Shown here: piece after piece, positions 1 to 9,909 of the stretch
Layout of the letters: the number at the start of each line of letters is the position of its first letter
Numbering within the stretch: the first letter of the stretch is position 1
NCBI GenBank assembly: GCA_902800185.1
Contig: CADCDK010000001.1
Coordinates: 30,023 to 94,022 of the forward strand
DNA length: 64,000 nucleotides
DNA from: an uncultured Prevotellaceae bacterium
Lineage (GTDB): Bacteria; Bacteroidota; Bacteroidia; Bacteroidales; Bacteroidaceae
Direction: 5' to 3'
The notes under the pieces: model-generated
Seen by the model: only the letters and a program-made list of their open reading frames with translations
What the model was told of the DNA's origin: nothing
Database searches by the model: none
Position numbers and translations under genes: made by a program

Positions 1-196
1 TGTTTTAAAAGAGGGTTTCGAGTTGAATTGTGACTTTATTTGCAACTGAGACTGAGATTTGAGACTGTCTGTTGTTTCACTCTTTCCCTACGAGGCCCTT
101 GCCTTTCATCAGCATAAAATTAACATTACGAGCCAAAATATTAATTTAATGCTATATTTGATTGCTATAATGAAGCGACATGCGGGAAAAAATTCG

Positions 197-204
197 TAAC
201 TTTG
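197..204 (+). promoter_or_regulatory. Candidate −7 promoter box for fucI
   Basis: TAACTTTG fits the Bacteroidota −7 consensus TAnnTTTG and would leave a leader of about 60 nt before the fucI start. No TTTG lies 19–21 bases upstream, so the −33 half is weak. The preceding bases (1–196) hold no gene that I can support. Confidence 0.45.
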
Positions 205-273
205 TAGCCGTGACTACTACCTGACACGCTGCGAGAGTACTGCAAAGAATTGAAATACTAAATAGATAAGACA

Positions 274-2094
274 ATGAAGAATTATCCTAAGATTGGCATC
301 CGTCCGACCATCGATGGTCGTCAGGGCGGCGTCCGCGAGAGTTTGGAAGAGAAGACTATGTCCTTAGCTAAGGCTGTGGCCGAGTTGATAACCAAGAACC
401 TGCGTAACGGAGACGGCTCGCCCGTGGAGTGCGTCATCGCCGATACAACGATAGGTCGCGTGGCAGAGAGTGCTGCTTGTGCTGAGAAGTTTGAGCGCGA
501 GGGTGTAGGTAGTACTATCACCGTGACATCGTGCTGGTGCTACGGCTCAGAGACGATGGATATGAACCCGCACTACCCAAAAGCCGTGTGGGGCTTCAAC
601 GGCACAGAACGACCGGGCGCCGTGTATCTGGCAGCTGTGCTTGCGGCTCACGCCCAAAAGGGTTTGCCCGCATTCGGCATTTACGGCCACGATGTGCAGG
701 ATATCAACGATAACACCATCCCTGCTGACGTAGCAGAGAAAATTCTGCGCTTCGCCCGTGCTGCCCAGGCTGTGGCCACGATGAAGGGTAAGAGCTACCT
801 GTCGATGGGCAACACCTGTATGGGAATCGCGGGTAGTATTGTCGATGCAGACTTCCTGCAGCACTATCTGGGAATGCGCACGGAATACGTTTCACTCGTG
901 GAAATCCTGCGCCGTGTGGACTTCAATATCTTCGACCCCGAGGAGTTTAAGAAGGCGATGGCATGGGTGGAGAAATACTGTAAGCCGCAGGAGGGGCACG
1001 ACTACAACGAGGAGCGTCCGCTTTTCCCTGGGATACCCATGACCACTTTCAACGGCAAGGGAAAGGGCAAAAACCGCGAAGAAAAAGATGCCGACTGGGA
1101 ATTCACCGTGAAGACAATGATCATTATACGCGACTTGATGCACGGCAATCCACGTCTGTTGGAGATGGGCTACAAAGAAGAGGCGCTTGGACACAACGCT
1201 CTCTTCGGCGGCGTGCAGGGGCAGCGCCAATGGACCGACTACAAGCCCAACTTCGACTTCCCCGAGTCCATGCTCTGCACCAGCTTCGATTGGAACGGCG
1301 TACGTGAGGCTGACGTGCTCGCTACGGAGAACGACTTCCTCAATGGTCTGTCGATGCTCTTCGGGCACCTGCTGACTAACCGCGGCGTGATGTTCTCTGA
1401 CATCCGAACTTACTGGAGCCCTGAAGCCGTGAAACGCGTCACCGGTACTGTACTGAGCGGTACGTCCGCCCAGGGTTTCATACATCTTATCAATAGCGGT
1501 GCCACTACTCTCGATGCTACGGGCGCAATGACGGCCGCCGACGGCCAGCCCACGATGAAGGAACCTTGGAACATCACCGATGCCGATGTGGAAGCCTGTC
1601 TGAAAGCGACCTCGTGGATGCCTGCCGATCGCGACTACTTCCGTGGCGGTGGCTACTCGTCGCACTTCGTCACCAAGGGCGGTATGCCGATGACCATGAT
1701 GCGCGTGAACCGCGTGGCAGGTCTTGGTCCTGTGCTGCAATTGGCCGAGGGCTGGACGGTAGAACTCGACCCGAAGACCCACGACATCCTTGATAAGCGC
1801 ACCGACCCCACTTGGCCCACCACGTGGTTCGTACCTCGCCTCGACCCCTCGAAGGACTGCTTCAAGGATGTCTATAGCGTGATGAACTGTTGGGGAGCCA
1901 ATCACGGTGCCATCGCCTACGGACACATCGGTGCCGACCTCATCACACTCTGCTCCATTCTCCGCATCCCCGTATGTATGCATAATGTAGCTGATGCAGA
2001 TATTTTCCGTCCCGCCGCATGGAACGCCTTCGGCATGGACAAGGAAGGTGCCGACTACCGCGCCTGCCAGAACTTCGGCCCCATCTACAAGTAA
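274..2094 (+). CDS. fucI: L-fucose isomerase
   Basis: Cytoplasmic ketol-isomerase converting L-fucose to L-fuculose (it usually also accepts D-arabinose), the first step of fucose catabolism. The 606-residue length is close to the ~590-residue family norm. The segment around residues 350–380 (ATEND ... SDIRTYWSP) and NHGAIAYGH near residue 544 correspond to the FucI active site. By spacing, E352, D376 and H544 match the Mn ligands Glu337, Asp361 and His528 of E. coli FucI. The ATG at 274 follows a plausible promoter and begins directly at the family N-terminus. No fuculokinase, aldolase or fucose permease is adjacent, so the rest of the pathway must lie elsewhere. Transcription probably stops or restarts before phoH, which has its own promoter. 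Confidence 0.95.
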   Translation: MKNYPKIGIRPTIDGRQGGVRESLEEKTMSLAKAVAELITKNLRNGDGSPVECVIADTTIGRVAESAACAEKFEREGVGSTITVTSCWCYGSETMDMNPHYPKAVWGFNGTERPGAVYLAAVLAAHAQKGLPAFGIYGHDVQDINDNTIPADVAEKILRFARAAQAVATMKGKSYLSMGNTCMGIAGSIVDADFLQHYLGMRTEYVSLVEILRRVDFNIFDPEEFKKAMAWVEKYCKPQEGHDYNEERPLFPGIPMTTFNGKGKGKNREEKDADWEFTVKTMIIIRDLMHGNPRLLEMGYKEEALGHNALFGGVQGQRQWTDYKPNFDFPESMLCTSFDWNGVREADVLATENDFLNGLSMLFGHLLTNRGVMFSDIRTYWSPEAVKRVTGTVLSGTSAQGFIHLINSGATTLDATGAMTAADGQPTMKEPWNITDADVEACLKATSWMPADRDYFRGGGYSSHFVTKGGMPMTMMRVNRVAGLGPVLQLAEGWTVELDPKTHDILDKRTDPTWPTTWFVPRLDPSKDCFKDVYSVMNCWGANHGAIAYGHIGADLITLCSILRIPVCMHNVADADIFRPAAWNAFGMDKEGADYRACQNFGPIYK

Positions 2095-2135
2095 TCTGTC
2101 ACAGTACGGTCTCGGAAAAAAACAAAAGGATTTAT

Positions 2136-2166
2136 TTTGTCCTGCCCCCGACTTTTCGTACCTTTG
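2136..2166 (+). promoter_or_regulatory. Promoter of the phoH–purC–ubiE–aroE run
   Basis: TTTG at 2136–2139 and TACCTTTG at 2159–2166 are separated by 19 bases, an almost perfect −33/−7 Bacteroidota promoter. The phoH ATG begins only 4 bases after the −7 box, so the transcript would start at or within a few bases of the start codon. Confidence 0.75.
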
Positions 2167-2170
2167 CACC

Positions 2171-3157
2171 ATGATTGAGAAACATATCGTTCTGGAAGAC
2201 ATTGAACCCGTGGTGTTCTACGGCGTGGGCAACACGCACCTACAGATGGTAAAGTCGCTCTATCCGAAACTGCGCATCGTGGCGCGAGACAACGTGCTAC
2301 GCGTACTCGGCGACGAGGAGGAGATGGCAAGGCTGCAGGAGAACGTGGAGCGCATGCGCCGACATATCGTGAAGTACAACACCATCAACGAGGAAGATAT
2401 CCTCGACATCGTGAAGGGACGGCAAACAAAGGCCGACAGCGTAAAGGGAGTGGTGTGCTACAGCCTCTCGGGGCGACCCATCAAAAGCCGCTCAGAGAAC
2501 CAGCAGCGGCTCATCGATGCCTTCGAGAAAGACGATATGGTCTTTGCCGTAGGACCCGCGGGAACGGGCAAGACCTACCTGAGCATCGCCCTCGCCGTGA
2601 AAGCCCTGAAGGAGAAAACTGCCAAGAAAATCATCCTCTCACGCCCCGCTGTGGAGGCCGGAGAGAAGCTGGGATTCCTGCCGGGCGATATGAAGGACAA
2701 GATTGACCCCTATCTGCAACCGCTCTACGATGCGCTGGAGGACATGATACCGCAAGCAAGGCTGCAGGACATGATGGAGAAGCACGTCATACAGATTGCT
2801 CCTCTCGCCTTCATGCGCGGTCGCACGCTGAGCGATGCCGTCGTCATCCTTGACGAGGCCCAGAACACCACGCCGCAGCAGATAAGGATGTTCCTCACCC
2901 GTATGGGCTGGAACACGAAGATGATCATTACGGGCGACATGACGCAGATTGACCTGCCACGACAGCAGCTCAGCGGATTGAAGGAGGCGCTGCGCATCCT
3001 CACGGGCATCGAGGGGATTGGCGTAGTGGAGCTTGGACAGAAAGACATCGTGAGACATAAGCTCGTCACACGCATCGTGAATGCATACGACGCATACGAC
3101 AAGGAGGCAAACAATAAAAACATACCATATCACAATGAAAGCATTAACAAGGACTGA
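2171..3157 (+). CDS. phoH: PhoH-family ATPase
   Basis: Cytoplasmic P-loop NTPase of the PhoH/YbeZ family, thought to act in RNA metabolism or ribosome-linked processes; its substrate is not firmly known. The protein has 328 residues with Walker A GPAGTGKT at 128–135 and Walker B VVILDEAQ ending near D228–E229, and an N-terminal RNA-binding-like region before residue 110. An in-frame start at 1994 exists, but it lies inside fucI and upstream of the promoter, so the ATG at 2171 was chosen. The 3' end overlaps purC by 23 bases, which implies co-transcription and probably coupled translation. Confidence 0.9.
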   Translation: MIEKHIVLEDIEPVVFYGVGNTHLQMVKSLYPKLRIVARDNVLRVLGDEEEMARLQENVERMRRHIVKYNTINEEDILDIVKGRQTKADSVKGVVCYSLSGRPIKSRSENQQRLIDAFEKDDMVFAVGPAGTGKTYLSIALAVKALKEKTAKKIILSRPAVEAGEKLGFLPGDMKDKIDPYLQPLYDALEDMIPQARLQDMMEKHVIQIAPLAFMRGRTLSDAVVILDEAQNTTPQQIRMFLTRMGWNTKMIITGDMTQIDLPRQQLSGLKEALRILTGIEGIGVVELGQKDIVRHKLVTRIVNAYDAYDKEANNKNIPYHNESINKD

Positions 3158-4082
3158 CTTCCACTTTGAGGGACAGAAAAGCGTGTACCACGGAAAGGTG
3201 CGCGACGTGTATAACATCAACGACGACCTGATGGTCATGGTGGCAACCGACCGCATATCGGCTTTCGACGTGGTGCTGCCCAAGGGGATTCCCTTCAAGG
3301 GACAGGTGCTCAACCAAATTGCGGCCAAGTTTCTCGACCAGACGGCAGACATCTGCCCCAACTGGAAGCTGGCAACGCCAGACCCGATGGTGACCGTAGG
3401 ACTGAAATGCGAGGGATTCCGCGTGGAGATGATCATCCGCAGCATCCTCACCGGCTCTGCCTGGCGCGAATACCAGAAGGGCTGCCGTGAGCTCTGCGGT
3501 GTGAAGCTCCCCGATGGCATGCGTGAGAACGAGCGTTTCCCGGAACCCATCATCACACCCACGACCAAGGCCGACGAAGGACACGACATGAACATCTCGA
3601 AGGAGGAAATCATCCGTCAGGGAATCGTCTCGGCTGAGGACTATGCCGTGATGGAGGACTACACACGCCGCATCTTCGCACGCGGACAGGAGATTGCCGC
3701 CAGTCACGGACTCATCCTCGTGGACACGAAGTACGAGTTCGGCAAACGTGACGGCAAGGTGATTCTCATCGACGAGATTCACACACCCGACAGCAGCCGC
3801 TACTTCTATGCCGACGGTTACGAGGAGAAGCTGGCCAAAGGGGAACCGCAGCGACAGCTCTCGAAGGAGTTCGTGCGCCAGTGGCTCATCGAACACAACT
3901 TCATGAACGAGCCAGGACAGGTGATGCCCGAGATTACAGACGACTATGCAGAGTCGGTCAGCGAGCGATATATCGAGCTCTACGAGCACATCACGGGCGA
4001 GAAGTTTGACAAGGCTGCCGAAAGTGCCGACATTGCCGCACGCATCGAGAAGAACGTGGCGCAATGGCTGGCATGCAGATGA
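3135..4082 (+). CDS. purC: Phosphoribosylaminoimidazole-succinocarboxamide synthase (SAICAR synthetase)
   Basis: Catalyses the ATP-dependent joining of CAIR and aspartate in de novo purine synthesis. The 315-residue protein belongs to the longer (~300 residue) form rather than the ~240-residue E. coli form. GKVRDVY near residues 20–26 is the phosphate-binding start, and [10 protein letters not shown] at 213–222 is the conserved family signature. The ATG at 3135 was chosen because the family N-terminus ([15 protein letters not shown]) begins there; an upstream in-frame ATG lies deep in phoH. It sits between phoH and ubiE in one transcription unit, away from the other purine genes except purM, which is 3.5 kb downstream. 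Confidence 0.95.
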   Translation: MKALTRTDFHFEGQKSVYHGKVRDVYNINDDLMVMVATDRISAFDVVLPKGIPFKGQVLNQIAAKFLDQTADICPNWKLATPDPMVTVGLKCEGFRVEMIIRSILTGSAWREYQKGCRELCGVKLPDGMRENERFPEPIITPTTKADEGHDMNISKEEIIRQGIVSAEDYAVMEDYTRRIFARGQEIAASHGLILVDTKYEFGKRDGKVILIDEIHTPDSSRYFYADGYEEKLAKGEPQRQLSKEFVRQWLIEHNFMNEPGQVMPEITDDYAESVSERYIELYEHITGEKFDKAAESADIAARIEKNVAQWLACR

Positions 4083-4098
4083 GGAATGGAGTGTGGGA

Positions 4099-4833
4099 AT
4101 GTATAGGCAGGAAAAGATAAAACCGTACAGCGGCGAGGGCGAGAAAGCGAAACAGGTGGAGGCGATGTTCGACAATATTGCGCCCACCTACGACACGCTG
4201 AACCACCGCCTGTCGTGGGACATCGACAAGGGCTGGAGGAAACGGGCCATCAGACAGCTTGCACCCTACCGACCGCAAAAAATGCTCGATGTGGCAACGG
4301 GAACAGGCGACTTTGCCATCCTCTCCGCACAGATGCTGCACCCGCAACAGCTGACGGGCATCGACATCTCGGAGGGGATGATGCGAATTGGCAGGGAGAA
4401 GGTGATGCGGGCTGGACTGCAAGACATCGTCTCCTTCCGAAAGGAGGACTGCCTGTCACTCTCCTTTGCCGACGAGACCTTCGACGCGGTGACCGCCGCC
4501 TTCGGTATCAGGAACTTCCAAGACCTGGATCGGGGACTTAGCGAGATGTGCCGCGTGCTGAAAAAAGGAGGACACCTGAGCATCGTGGAACTGACGCAGC
4601 CTGTCGGCTTCCCCATGCGACAACTCTTCAAGGTGTACTCTCACACGGTGCTCCCCATCTATGGCAGGCTCATCTCCAAAGACCGCAGCGCCTACGAGTA
4701 TCTGACGGCAACCATAGAAGCCTTCCCGCAGGGGGAACGCATGGTGGAGATTCTCCATCGCGCCGGATTCACGGAAGCCTCCTTCCGCAGGCTCACCTTC
4801 GGCATCTGCACACTCTATACAGCGACGAAATAA
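4099..4833 (+). CDS. ubiE: Demethylmenaquinone methyltransferase (UbiE/MenG)
   Basis: SAM-dependent C-methyltransferase that converts demethylmenaquinone to menaquinone, the last step of the quinone pathway in an anaerobe that has no ubiquinone. The 244 residues show the UbiE signature [10 protein letters not shown] (31–40), SAM motif [13 protein letters not shown] (62–73) and [10 protein letters not shown] near 133–142. The start at 4099 gives the family N-terminus and follows purC by 16 bases. The gene lies next to aroE, which feeds the chorismate branch that supplies menaquinone, so the pairing makes metabolic sense. Confidence 0.93.
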   Translation: MYRQEKIKPYSGEGEKAKQVEAMFDNIAPTYDTLNHRLSWDIDKGWRKRAIRQLAPYRPQKMLDVATGTGDFAILSAQMLHPQQLTGIDISEGMMRIGREKVMRAGLQDIVSFRKEDCLSLSFADETFDAVTAAFGIRNFQDLDRGLSEMCRVLKKGGHLSIVELTQPVGFPMRQLFKVYSHTVLPIYGRLISKDRSAYEYLTATIEAFPQGERMVEILHRAGFTEASFRRLTFGICTLYTATK

Positions 4834-4841
4834 GCATAATT

Positions 4842-5591
4842 GTGAACAAATACGGACTTATCGGCTATCCTTTGGGACATTCGTTCTCACGCGACTACCA
4901 CAACCGGCGGTTCGCAGAGTGGGGCATCGACGCAAGATATGAGAACTTCGAGATTCCCTCGATAGAGGACTTCCCGGAAGTGCTTCGCGCAAACCCCGAG
5001 CTCAGGGGGCTGAACGTCACCATTCCCTACAAGGAGAAGGTCATCCCCTTCCTCGACCGGCTCAGCGACGAGGCACGCGCCATCGGAGCCGTCAACGTCA
5101 TTCGCGTCAGACAGGAGAGCGACGGCATCCACCTCAAGGGATTCAACTCCGACGTCATCGGTTTTACCCGAAGTATCCGCCCGCTGCTGAAAGACTATCA
5201 TCGGAAGGCTTTGGTACTGGGGACGGGCGGCGCATCGAAAGCCGTCACCTACGGACTGAGAACCCTCGGCATACTGCCGCTCTATGTCAGTCGCCAGAAA
5301 AGACCCGATACCATAACCTATCAGGACATCACGCGCGAAATGCTCCAAGAATACAACGTCATCGTGAACTGTACGCCCTTAGGCATGTACCCGAAGACCG
5401 ACGACTGTCCACCCCTACCCTACGAGGTTCTCGACGAGCACCATATTCTGTATGACCTCGTTTACAACCCGCAAGAAACGCTCTTCCTAAAAAGAGGAAC
5501 CGCGCGGGGCGCGCAGACAAAGAACGGACTGGAGATGCTACAGCTACAGGCTGATGCCTCATGGGAGTTCTGGGAAGGGAAAGAAGCATAA
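4842..5591 (+). CDS. aroE: Shikimate dehydrogenase
   Basis: NADPH-dependent reduction of 3-dehydroshikimate to shikimate in aromatic amino acid and chorismate synthesis. The first recognised residues (NKYGLIGYPLGHSFS) require a GTG start at 4842; no ATG is available nearby. In this 249-residue protein GYPLGHS is the substrate-binding serine motif. NVTIPYK places the catalytic lysine at K64, and FNSD places the paired aspartate at D104. GTGGASKA is the NADP-binding glycine-rich loop. The start is 8 bases after the ubiE stop, which implies translational coupling. Confidence 0.93.
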   Translation: MNKYGLIGYPLGHSFSRDYHNRRFAEWGIDARYENFEIPSIEDFPEVLRANPELRGLNVTIPYKEKVIPFLDRLSDEARAIGAVNVIRVRQESDGIHLKGFNSDVIGFTRSIRPLLKDYHRKALVLGTGGASKAVTYGLRTLGILPLYVSRQKRPDTITYQDITREMLQEYNVIVNCTPLGMYPKTDDCPPLPYEVLDEHHILYDLVYNPQETLFLKRGTARGAQTKNGLEMLQLQADASWEFWEGKEA

Positions 5592-5609
5592 GACTCACAA
5601 ACAGGAGAA

Positions 5610-6932
5610 TTGAAAACGAAGAACAACATATCGGTGACGAAGATCATGCTGGGCACATTGGCCGGTATGGTCGGGGCTGGAATGGCTGTCTCGGCAGGAG
5701 CAAGTGCCGGTTCGACAGAGACTGCATGGACCCTGCTGACGATGCTGTGCGGCATCTTCATACCCACCTGTATTGGAACCGTTGTCGCCGACAGGCAAAA
5801 GAACAAGGAACTGCAAGGAAGGCAACTGACAAGGCTACACGAACTGACAAGGATTGCCAATAAATACAATTCGGCAACCGACATGCTCGTCAGTTCCTAT
5901 AAGAGCGAGAAAAGGATGCTCGGATTGTTTGACAGCCTACGAAAAGAACAACTGCGAAGCCGCTACGAAGGGCTCTACTACCGGAACAAAGCCGAGTTCG
6001 AGGCGGAATGCAAGGCTTACAGCCAGTCGCATCAGATGGAGACACCCGAGGTCAGCCGCTTCAAGAAGATATGGAAGTACATCATCGGCGTGGGAATGAT
6101 CCTACAACTGATGGCCTGCAGCTATACCTTCGGCATCATGATGGACGACGGAACGGAAACTGCCGTTGAAACCACAGCCGCCCCAACCTCGCAGGAGAGT
6201 ATCGGATGGAATGCCGAAAACATCCCAATGCCCCACCTCACAGACGGCTCACGCTATGTGTCGAACCCCGACAAGGTGGTCTCCGCTAACACCGAGCAGC
6301 TGCTGAACCGCATGCTGAAACGGATGGACGACTCGCTGAAGATTGAATCGGCAATGGTCATCGTGAACCACGTGGAGAATGAAGATGTCTTTCGACTTGC
6401 GCAAGACCTCTTCGACAAATACAAAATCGGAAAGGATGACCGCGGAATGGTCATCGTGCTGGCATACCAAGACCACCAAGTGAGAACTCACACGGGACGC
6501 GCCCTGGAAGCCGACCTCACCGACATTGAATGTTCTCGGCTGCAACAGACCTATGCCGTCCCCTTCATGAAATCCGAACAGCCCGACAGCGGTATGCTCT
6601 ACCTGACGGAAGCCATCTACAACCTGCTGCAGAAGAAGGAACTCCCCGTGACCTATTCGCAAAGGAAAGAGCAGCAAGCAGAAGAGGCCTCCTGCATCTT
6701 TGTCATCTATCTGATGCTCTTCGGAGGCTGGGCAGCCCTGATTGCCTACCTGAACCGTCGCTATAACGGCATAAGCGGCAGAAGTCTGCTACACGCCAAT
6801 CCCTTTGCCAAAGCTCCCGTCGTAGTTGTTGGAGGCAACGGCAGCGGAGGTGGCTTCGGTGGCGGTGGTTTCAGCGGAGGAGGATTCAGCGGAGGAAGCT
6901 CGGGCGGTGGCGGTGCCACGTCGAGATGGTGA
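5610..6932 (+). CDS. TPM-domain membrane protein with glycine-rich tail
   Basis: The 440-residue protein starts with TTG at 5610, just after AGGAGAA; an in-frame ATG 12 codons later is an alternative. Hydrophobic segments lie at about 9–32, 36–62, 145–166 and 362–384. A TPM (TLP18.3/Psb32/MOLO-1) domain covers about 215–345, recognisable from ...DDRGMVIVLAYQDHQVRTHTGR. The C-terminus (about 405–438) is a GGGFSGGG-type low-complexity tail, as in YgcG-like proteins. Unusually, about 200 residues with two membrane segments and a charged helical stretch precede the TPM domain. It is followed by lemA, a pairing common in bacteria, so a joint envelope role is likely, but no specific activity can be stated. 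Confidence 0.8.
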   Translation: MKTKNNISVTKIMLGTLAGMVGAGMAVSAGASAGSTETAWTLLTMLCGIFIPTCIGTVVADRQKNKELQGRQLTRLHELTRIANKYNSATDMLVSSYKSEKRMLGLFDSLRKEQLRSRYEGLYYRNKAEFEAECKAYSQSHQMETPEVSRFKKIWKYIIGVGMILQLMACSYTFGIMMDDGTETAVETTAAPTSQESIGWNAENIPMPHLTDGSRYVSNPDKVVSANTEQLLNRMLKRMDDSLKIESAMVIVNHVENEDVFRLAQDLFDKYKIGKDDRGMVIVLAYQDHQVRTHTGRALEADLTDIECSRLQQTYAVPFMKSEQPDSGMLYLTEAIYNLLQKKELPVTYSQRKEQQAEEASCIFVIYLMLFGGWAALIAYLNRRYNGISGRSLLHANPFAKAPVVVVGGNGSGGGFGGGGFSGGGFSGGSSGGGGATSRW

Positions 6933-6971
6933 GAAGAAAGATGAAAGTTGAACAATAAAAACATAAAGATT

Positions 6972-7559
6972 ATGAAACTCAGTAAAGGACTTATTGCAAT
7001 CATCGTAGCCGTCGTCGCTATCGGCCTATGGGCTACAAGTGCTTACAACGGAATGATCGGTGTGGAGGAAGATGCCACTACCGCACTGGCCAATGTGCAG
7101 TCAACCTACCAGCGCAGGGCCGACCTCATCCCCAACCTCGTCGAGACCGTGAAAGGCTATGCCGCACATGAAAAAGAGACGTTGGAAGGCGTGGTCAGCG
7201 CACGTTCCAAAGCCACACAGGTAACACTTGACCCCGAGAACATGACTCCCGAGAAGCTGAAGGAATTCCAGCAGGCCCAGGGTGAGCTCTCAACAGCACT
7301 CGGAAAGCTCATCGCCATTCAGGAGAACTATCCCGACCTGAAAGCCAACGAGAACTTCCGTGACCTGCAGGTGCAGCTCGAAGGAACAGAGAACCGCATC
7401 AACGAGGCTCGAAACAAATACAACACAGCCGTACAAGCCTATAACGTGAAAATACGTCGCTTCCCCAACTCCCTGCTTGCCGGCATCTTCGGCTTTGACA
7501 AGATGACAAAGTTCGAAGCCGAGGCTGGAGCAGAAAAGGCACCGCAGGTAAAGTTTTAA
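6972..7559 (+). CDS. lemA: LemA family protein
   Basis: A 195-residue single-pass membrane protein. A hydrophobic helix (about residues 6–24) is followed by the LemA signature YQRRADLIPNLVETVKGYA and a helical bundle ending in the usual NxYNTAVQAYNVKIRRFPNS motif. The start at 6972 was preferred to an in-frame ATG 24 bases upstream, because the basic-hydrophobic N-terminus MKLSKGLIAIIV begins there. LemA proteins have no settled biochemical role. Co-occurrence with TPM-domain proteins, as here (39-base gap), is a known pattern and suggests a shared membrane complex or stress function. Confidence 0.92.
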   Translation: MKLSKGLIAIIVAVVAIGLWATSAYNGMIGVEEDATTALANVQSTYQRRADLIPNLVETVKGYAAHEKETLEGVVSARSKATQVTLDPENMTPEKLKEFQQAQGELSTALGKLIAIQENYPDLKANENFRDLQVQLEGTENRINEARNKYNTAVQAYNVKIRRFPNSLLAGIFGFDKMTKFEAEAGAEKAPQVKF

Positions 7560-7590
7560 TTGACAACCGATAGAGATAATTAAAGATTCA

Positions 7591-8754
7591 ATGGATAACC
7601 GCTATATGATGCGTGGCGTAAGTGCCGCCAAGGAAGACGTACACAACGCCATCAAGAATATTGACAAGGGAATCTTTCCGCAGGCTTTCTGCAAGATTAT
7701 CCCCGACATCCTCGGAGGTGATCCCGAATATTGTAACATCATGCATGCCGACGGAGCAGGAACCAAGTCGTCGTTGGCATATATGTACTGGAAGGAAACC
7801 GGAGACCTCTCGGTATGGAAGGGCATCGCACAGGATGCCATCGTGATGAACACCGACGACCTGCTGTGCGTGGGTGCTGTAGATAACATCCTTGTCAGCT
7901 CCACCATCGGACGCAACAAGAATCTTGTTCCGGGGGAAGTCATCTCGGCCATCATCAACGGCACGGACGAGCTGTTGGCAGAACTGCGAGACATGGGAAT
8001 CGGCATTTGGCCGACCGGCGGTGAGACAGCGGACGTGGGCGACCTTGTGCGCACCATCATCGTTGACTCTACGGTCACCTGTCGCATGAAGAGAAGTGAT
8101 GTCATCAATAATACGAACATCCGCCCGGGCGACGTTATCGTAGGACTCTCCTCCACAGGACAAGCCACTTACGAGAAACGATACAACGGCGGTATGGGCA
8201 GCAACGGACTCACCTCCGCCCGACACGATGTATTCTCCAAGTACCTTGCCGGGAAATATCCCGAAAGCTATGACCACGCAGTTCCCGAGGAGCTCGTGTA
8301 TAGCGGCAAGTACAAGCTGACGGATGTGGTCGATGGTTCCCCCGTCGATGCCGGTCAGCTCGTGCTCTCTCCCACCCGCACCTACGCTCCGGTCATCAAG
8401 AAGCTGCTTGACGAGATGCGTCCGGAGATTCATGGTATGGTGCATTGTACAGGCGGAGCCCAAACCAAGGTGCTACACTTCGTGAACGACAATTGTCGGG
8501 TGGTGAAAGACAACATGTTCCCCGTACCACCACTTTTCCGCACCATTCACGATTGCTCGGGAACGGATTGGAAAGAGATGTACCAAGTGTTCAACATGGG
8601 GCATCGCATGGAAATCTACGTGCGTCCGGAGACAGCAGAGCAAGTCATCGCTCTTTCAAAGAGCTTCAACATCGATGCACAGGTTGTCGGTCGTATCGAG
8701 GAAGGCAAGAAGAGCCTAACCATCAAGAGCGAGTTTGGAACATTTGACTATTAA
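7591..8754 (+). CDS. purM: Phosphoribosylformylglycinamidine cyclo-ligase (AIR synthetase)
   Basis: ATP-dependent ring closure of FGAM to AIR in purine synthesis. The 387-residue protein shows DGAGTKSS at about 54–61 and NTDDLLCVGA near 90–99, both conserved in PurM. A GGETADVGDLV segment near 140–150 also fits. The divergent Bacteroidota PurM type is longer than the ~345-residue E. coli enzyme. The short gaps on each side (31 and 33 bases) keep it in the same run as lemA and prfA. Confidence 0.9.
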   Translation: MDNRYMMRGVSAAKEDVHNAIKNIDKGIFPQAFCKIIPDILGGDPEYCNIMHADGAGTKSSLAYMYWKETGDLSVWKGIAQDAIVMNTDDLLCVGAVDNILVSSTIGRNKNLVPGEVISAIINGTDELLAELRDMGIGIWPTGGETADVGDLVRTIIVDSTVTCRMKRSDVINNTNIRPGDVIVGLSSTGQATYEKRYNGGMGSNGLTSARHDVFSKYLAGKYPESYDHAVPEELVYSGKYKLTDVVDGSPVDAGQLVLSPTRTYAPVIKKLLDEMRPEIHGMVHCTGGAQTKVLHFVNDNCRVVKDNMFPVPPLFRTIHDCSGTDWKEMYQVFNMGHRMEIYVRPETAEQVIALSKSFNIDAQVVGRIEEGKKSLTIKSEFGTFDY

Positions 8755-8787
8755 CCCCACATATTTTATATATAACCAAGAAGAAAC

Positions 8788-9903
8788 ATGGCAGATACGA
8801 CAAACACGATATTACAAAAACTCGATGGGCTGGAGGCCCGCTTCGAGGAGGTATCGACCCTGATTACCGACCCCGACGTGATAGCCGACCAGAACCGATT
8901 TGTCAAACTGACGAAGGAATACAAGGATCTGGGCGACATCATGGATGCCCGCAAACGCTACATCGCCTGTCTGAACGGCATCAGGGAGGCCAAGGATATC
9001 CTTGCCAACGAGAGCGACCCGGAGATGAAGGAAATGGCACGCGAAGAACTCGCCGCCAACGAGGAGCTGCAACCCAAGCTGGAAGAGGAAATCAAGATTG
9101 CCCTCATTCCGAAAGACCCAGAGGATGCCAAGAACGTACAGATGGAGATTCGTGCCGGAACAGGCGGTGACGAAGCCTGTCTCTTTGCGGGCGACTTGTT
9201 CCAGATGTACAAGCGTTTCTGTGAGTCAAAAGGTTGGCAGCTCTCCATTACCGACTTCAACGAAGGGGCTGTGGGAGGCTACAAGGAAATCGACTTTGCC
9301 GTAAGCGGTACAGACGTATATGGAACGCTCAAGTATGAATCTGGCGTTCATCGCGTGCAGCGTGTCCCCGTGACAGAATCCAACGGTCGCATGCAGACTT
9401 CTGCCGCAACGGTTGCCGTACTGCCCGAGGCCGACAAATTCGAGGTACATGTCAACGAGGGTGAAATCAAATGGGACACCTTCCGCTCGTCAGGAGCCGG
9501 CGGGCAGAACGTGAACAAGGTGGAATCGGGTGTCCGTCTGCGCTACATGTGGAAGAACCCCAACACCGGGGAAACCGAGGAAATCCTGATAGAATGTACG
9601 GAGACCCGCGACCAGCCGAAGAACAAGGAGCGTGCCCTCTCCCGACTCTACACCTTTATATATGATAAGGAGCACCAGAAGTATGTAGATGACATCGCCA
9701 ACCGCCGAAAAAGTCTTGTCTCGACCGGTGACCGCTCGGCAAAAATCCGCACCTACAACTTCCCGCAGGGACGTGTCACCGATCACCGCATCGGTTTTAC
9801 CACGCATGACCTGAGCGGTTTCCTTGCCGGTAACATCCAAGACATGATTGACGCGCTGACCGTTGCCGAGAACGCAGAACGAATGAAAGAATCTGAACTA
9901 TAA
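8788..9903 (+). CDS. prfA: Peptide chain release factor 1
   Basis: Recognises UAA and UAG stop codons and triggers hydrolysis of the finished peptide on the ribosome. The 371-residue protein has the catalytic GGQ at 238–240 within SGAGGQNVNKVESG. The codon-reading PxT motif appears as PVT at 194–196 (PAT in E. coli), which marks RF1 rather than RF2. No programmed frameshift is present or expected. The ATG at 8788 follows AAGAAAC, a weak ribosome site typical of this phylum. It is followed 6 bases later by pyrF. Confidence 0.96.
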   Translation: MADTTNTILQKLDGLEARFEEVSTLITDPDVIADQNRFVKLTKEYKDLGDIMDARKRYIACLNGIREAKDILANESDPEMKEMAREELAANEELQPKLEEEIKIALIPKDPEDAKNVQMEIRAGTGGDEACLFAGDLFQMYKRFCESKGWQLSITDFNEGAVGGYKEIDFAVSGTDVYGTLKYESGVHRVQRVPVTESNGRMQTSAATVAVLPEADKFEVHVNEGEIKWDTFRSSGAGGQNVNKVESGVRLRYMWKNPNTGETEEILIECTETRDQPKNKERALSRLYTFIYDKEHQKYVDDIANRRKSLVSTGDRSAKIRTYNFPQGRVTDHRIGFTTHDLSGFLAGNIQDMIDALTVAENAERMKESEL

Positions 9904-9909
9904 ATCAAT

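Noticed and set aside
1-196. Tail of an upstream minus-strand gene (short frame ending near 80–82)
   Set aside because: The frame is closed by an in-frame stop within about 25 codons and shows no family motif.
1994-2170. Upstream extension of phoH
   Set aside because: Lies inside fucI and upstream of the consensus promoter; the added residues are a fucI frame shadow.
892-2202. Long minus-strand open frame opposite fucI
   Set aside because: Composition shadow of the fucI codons; no family similarity, promoter or ribosome site, and the plus-strand protein is unmistakable.
2639-4187. Minus-strand open frames opposite phoH and purC
   Set aside because: Overlap fully recognised plus-strand genes and encode cysteine/histidine-rich shadow sequence.
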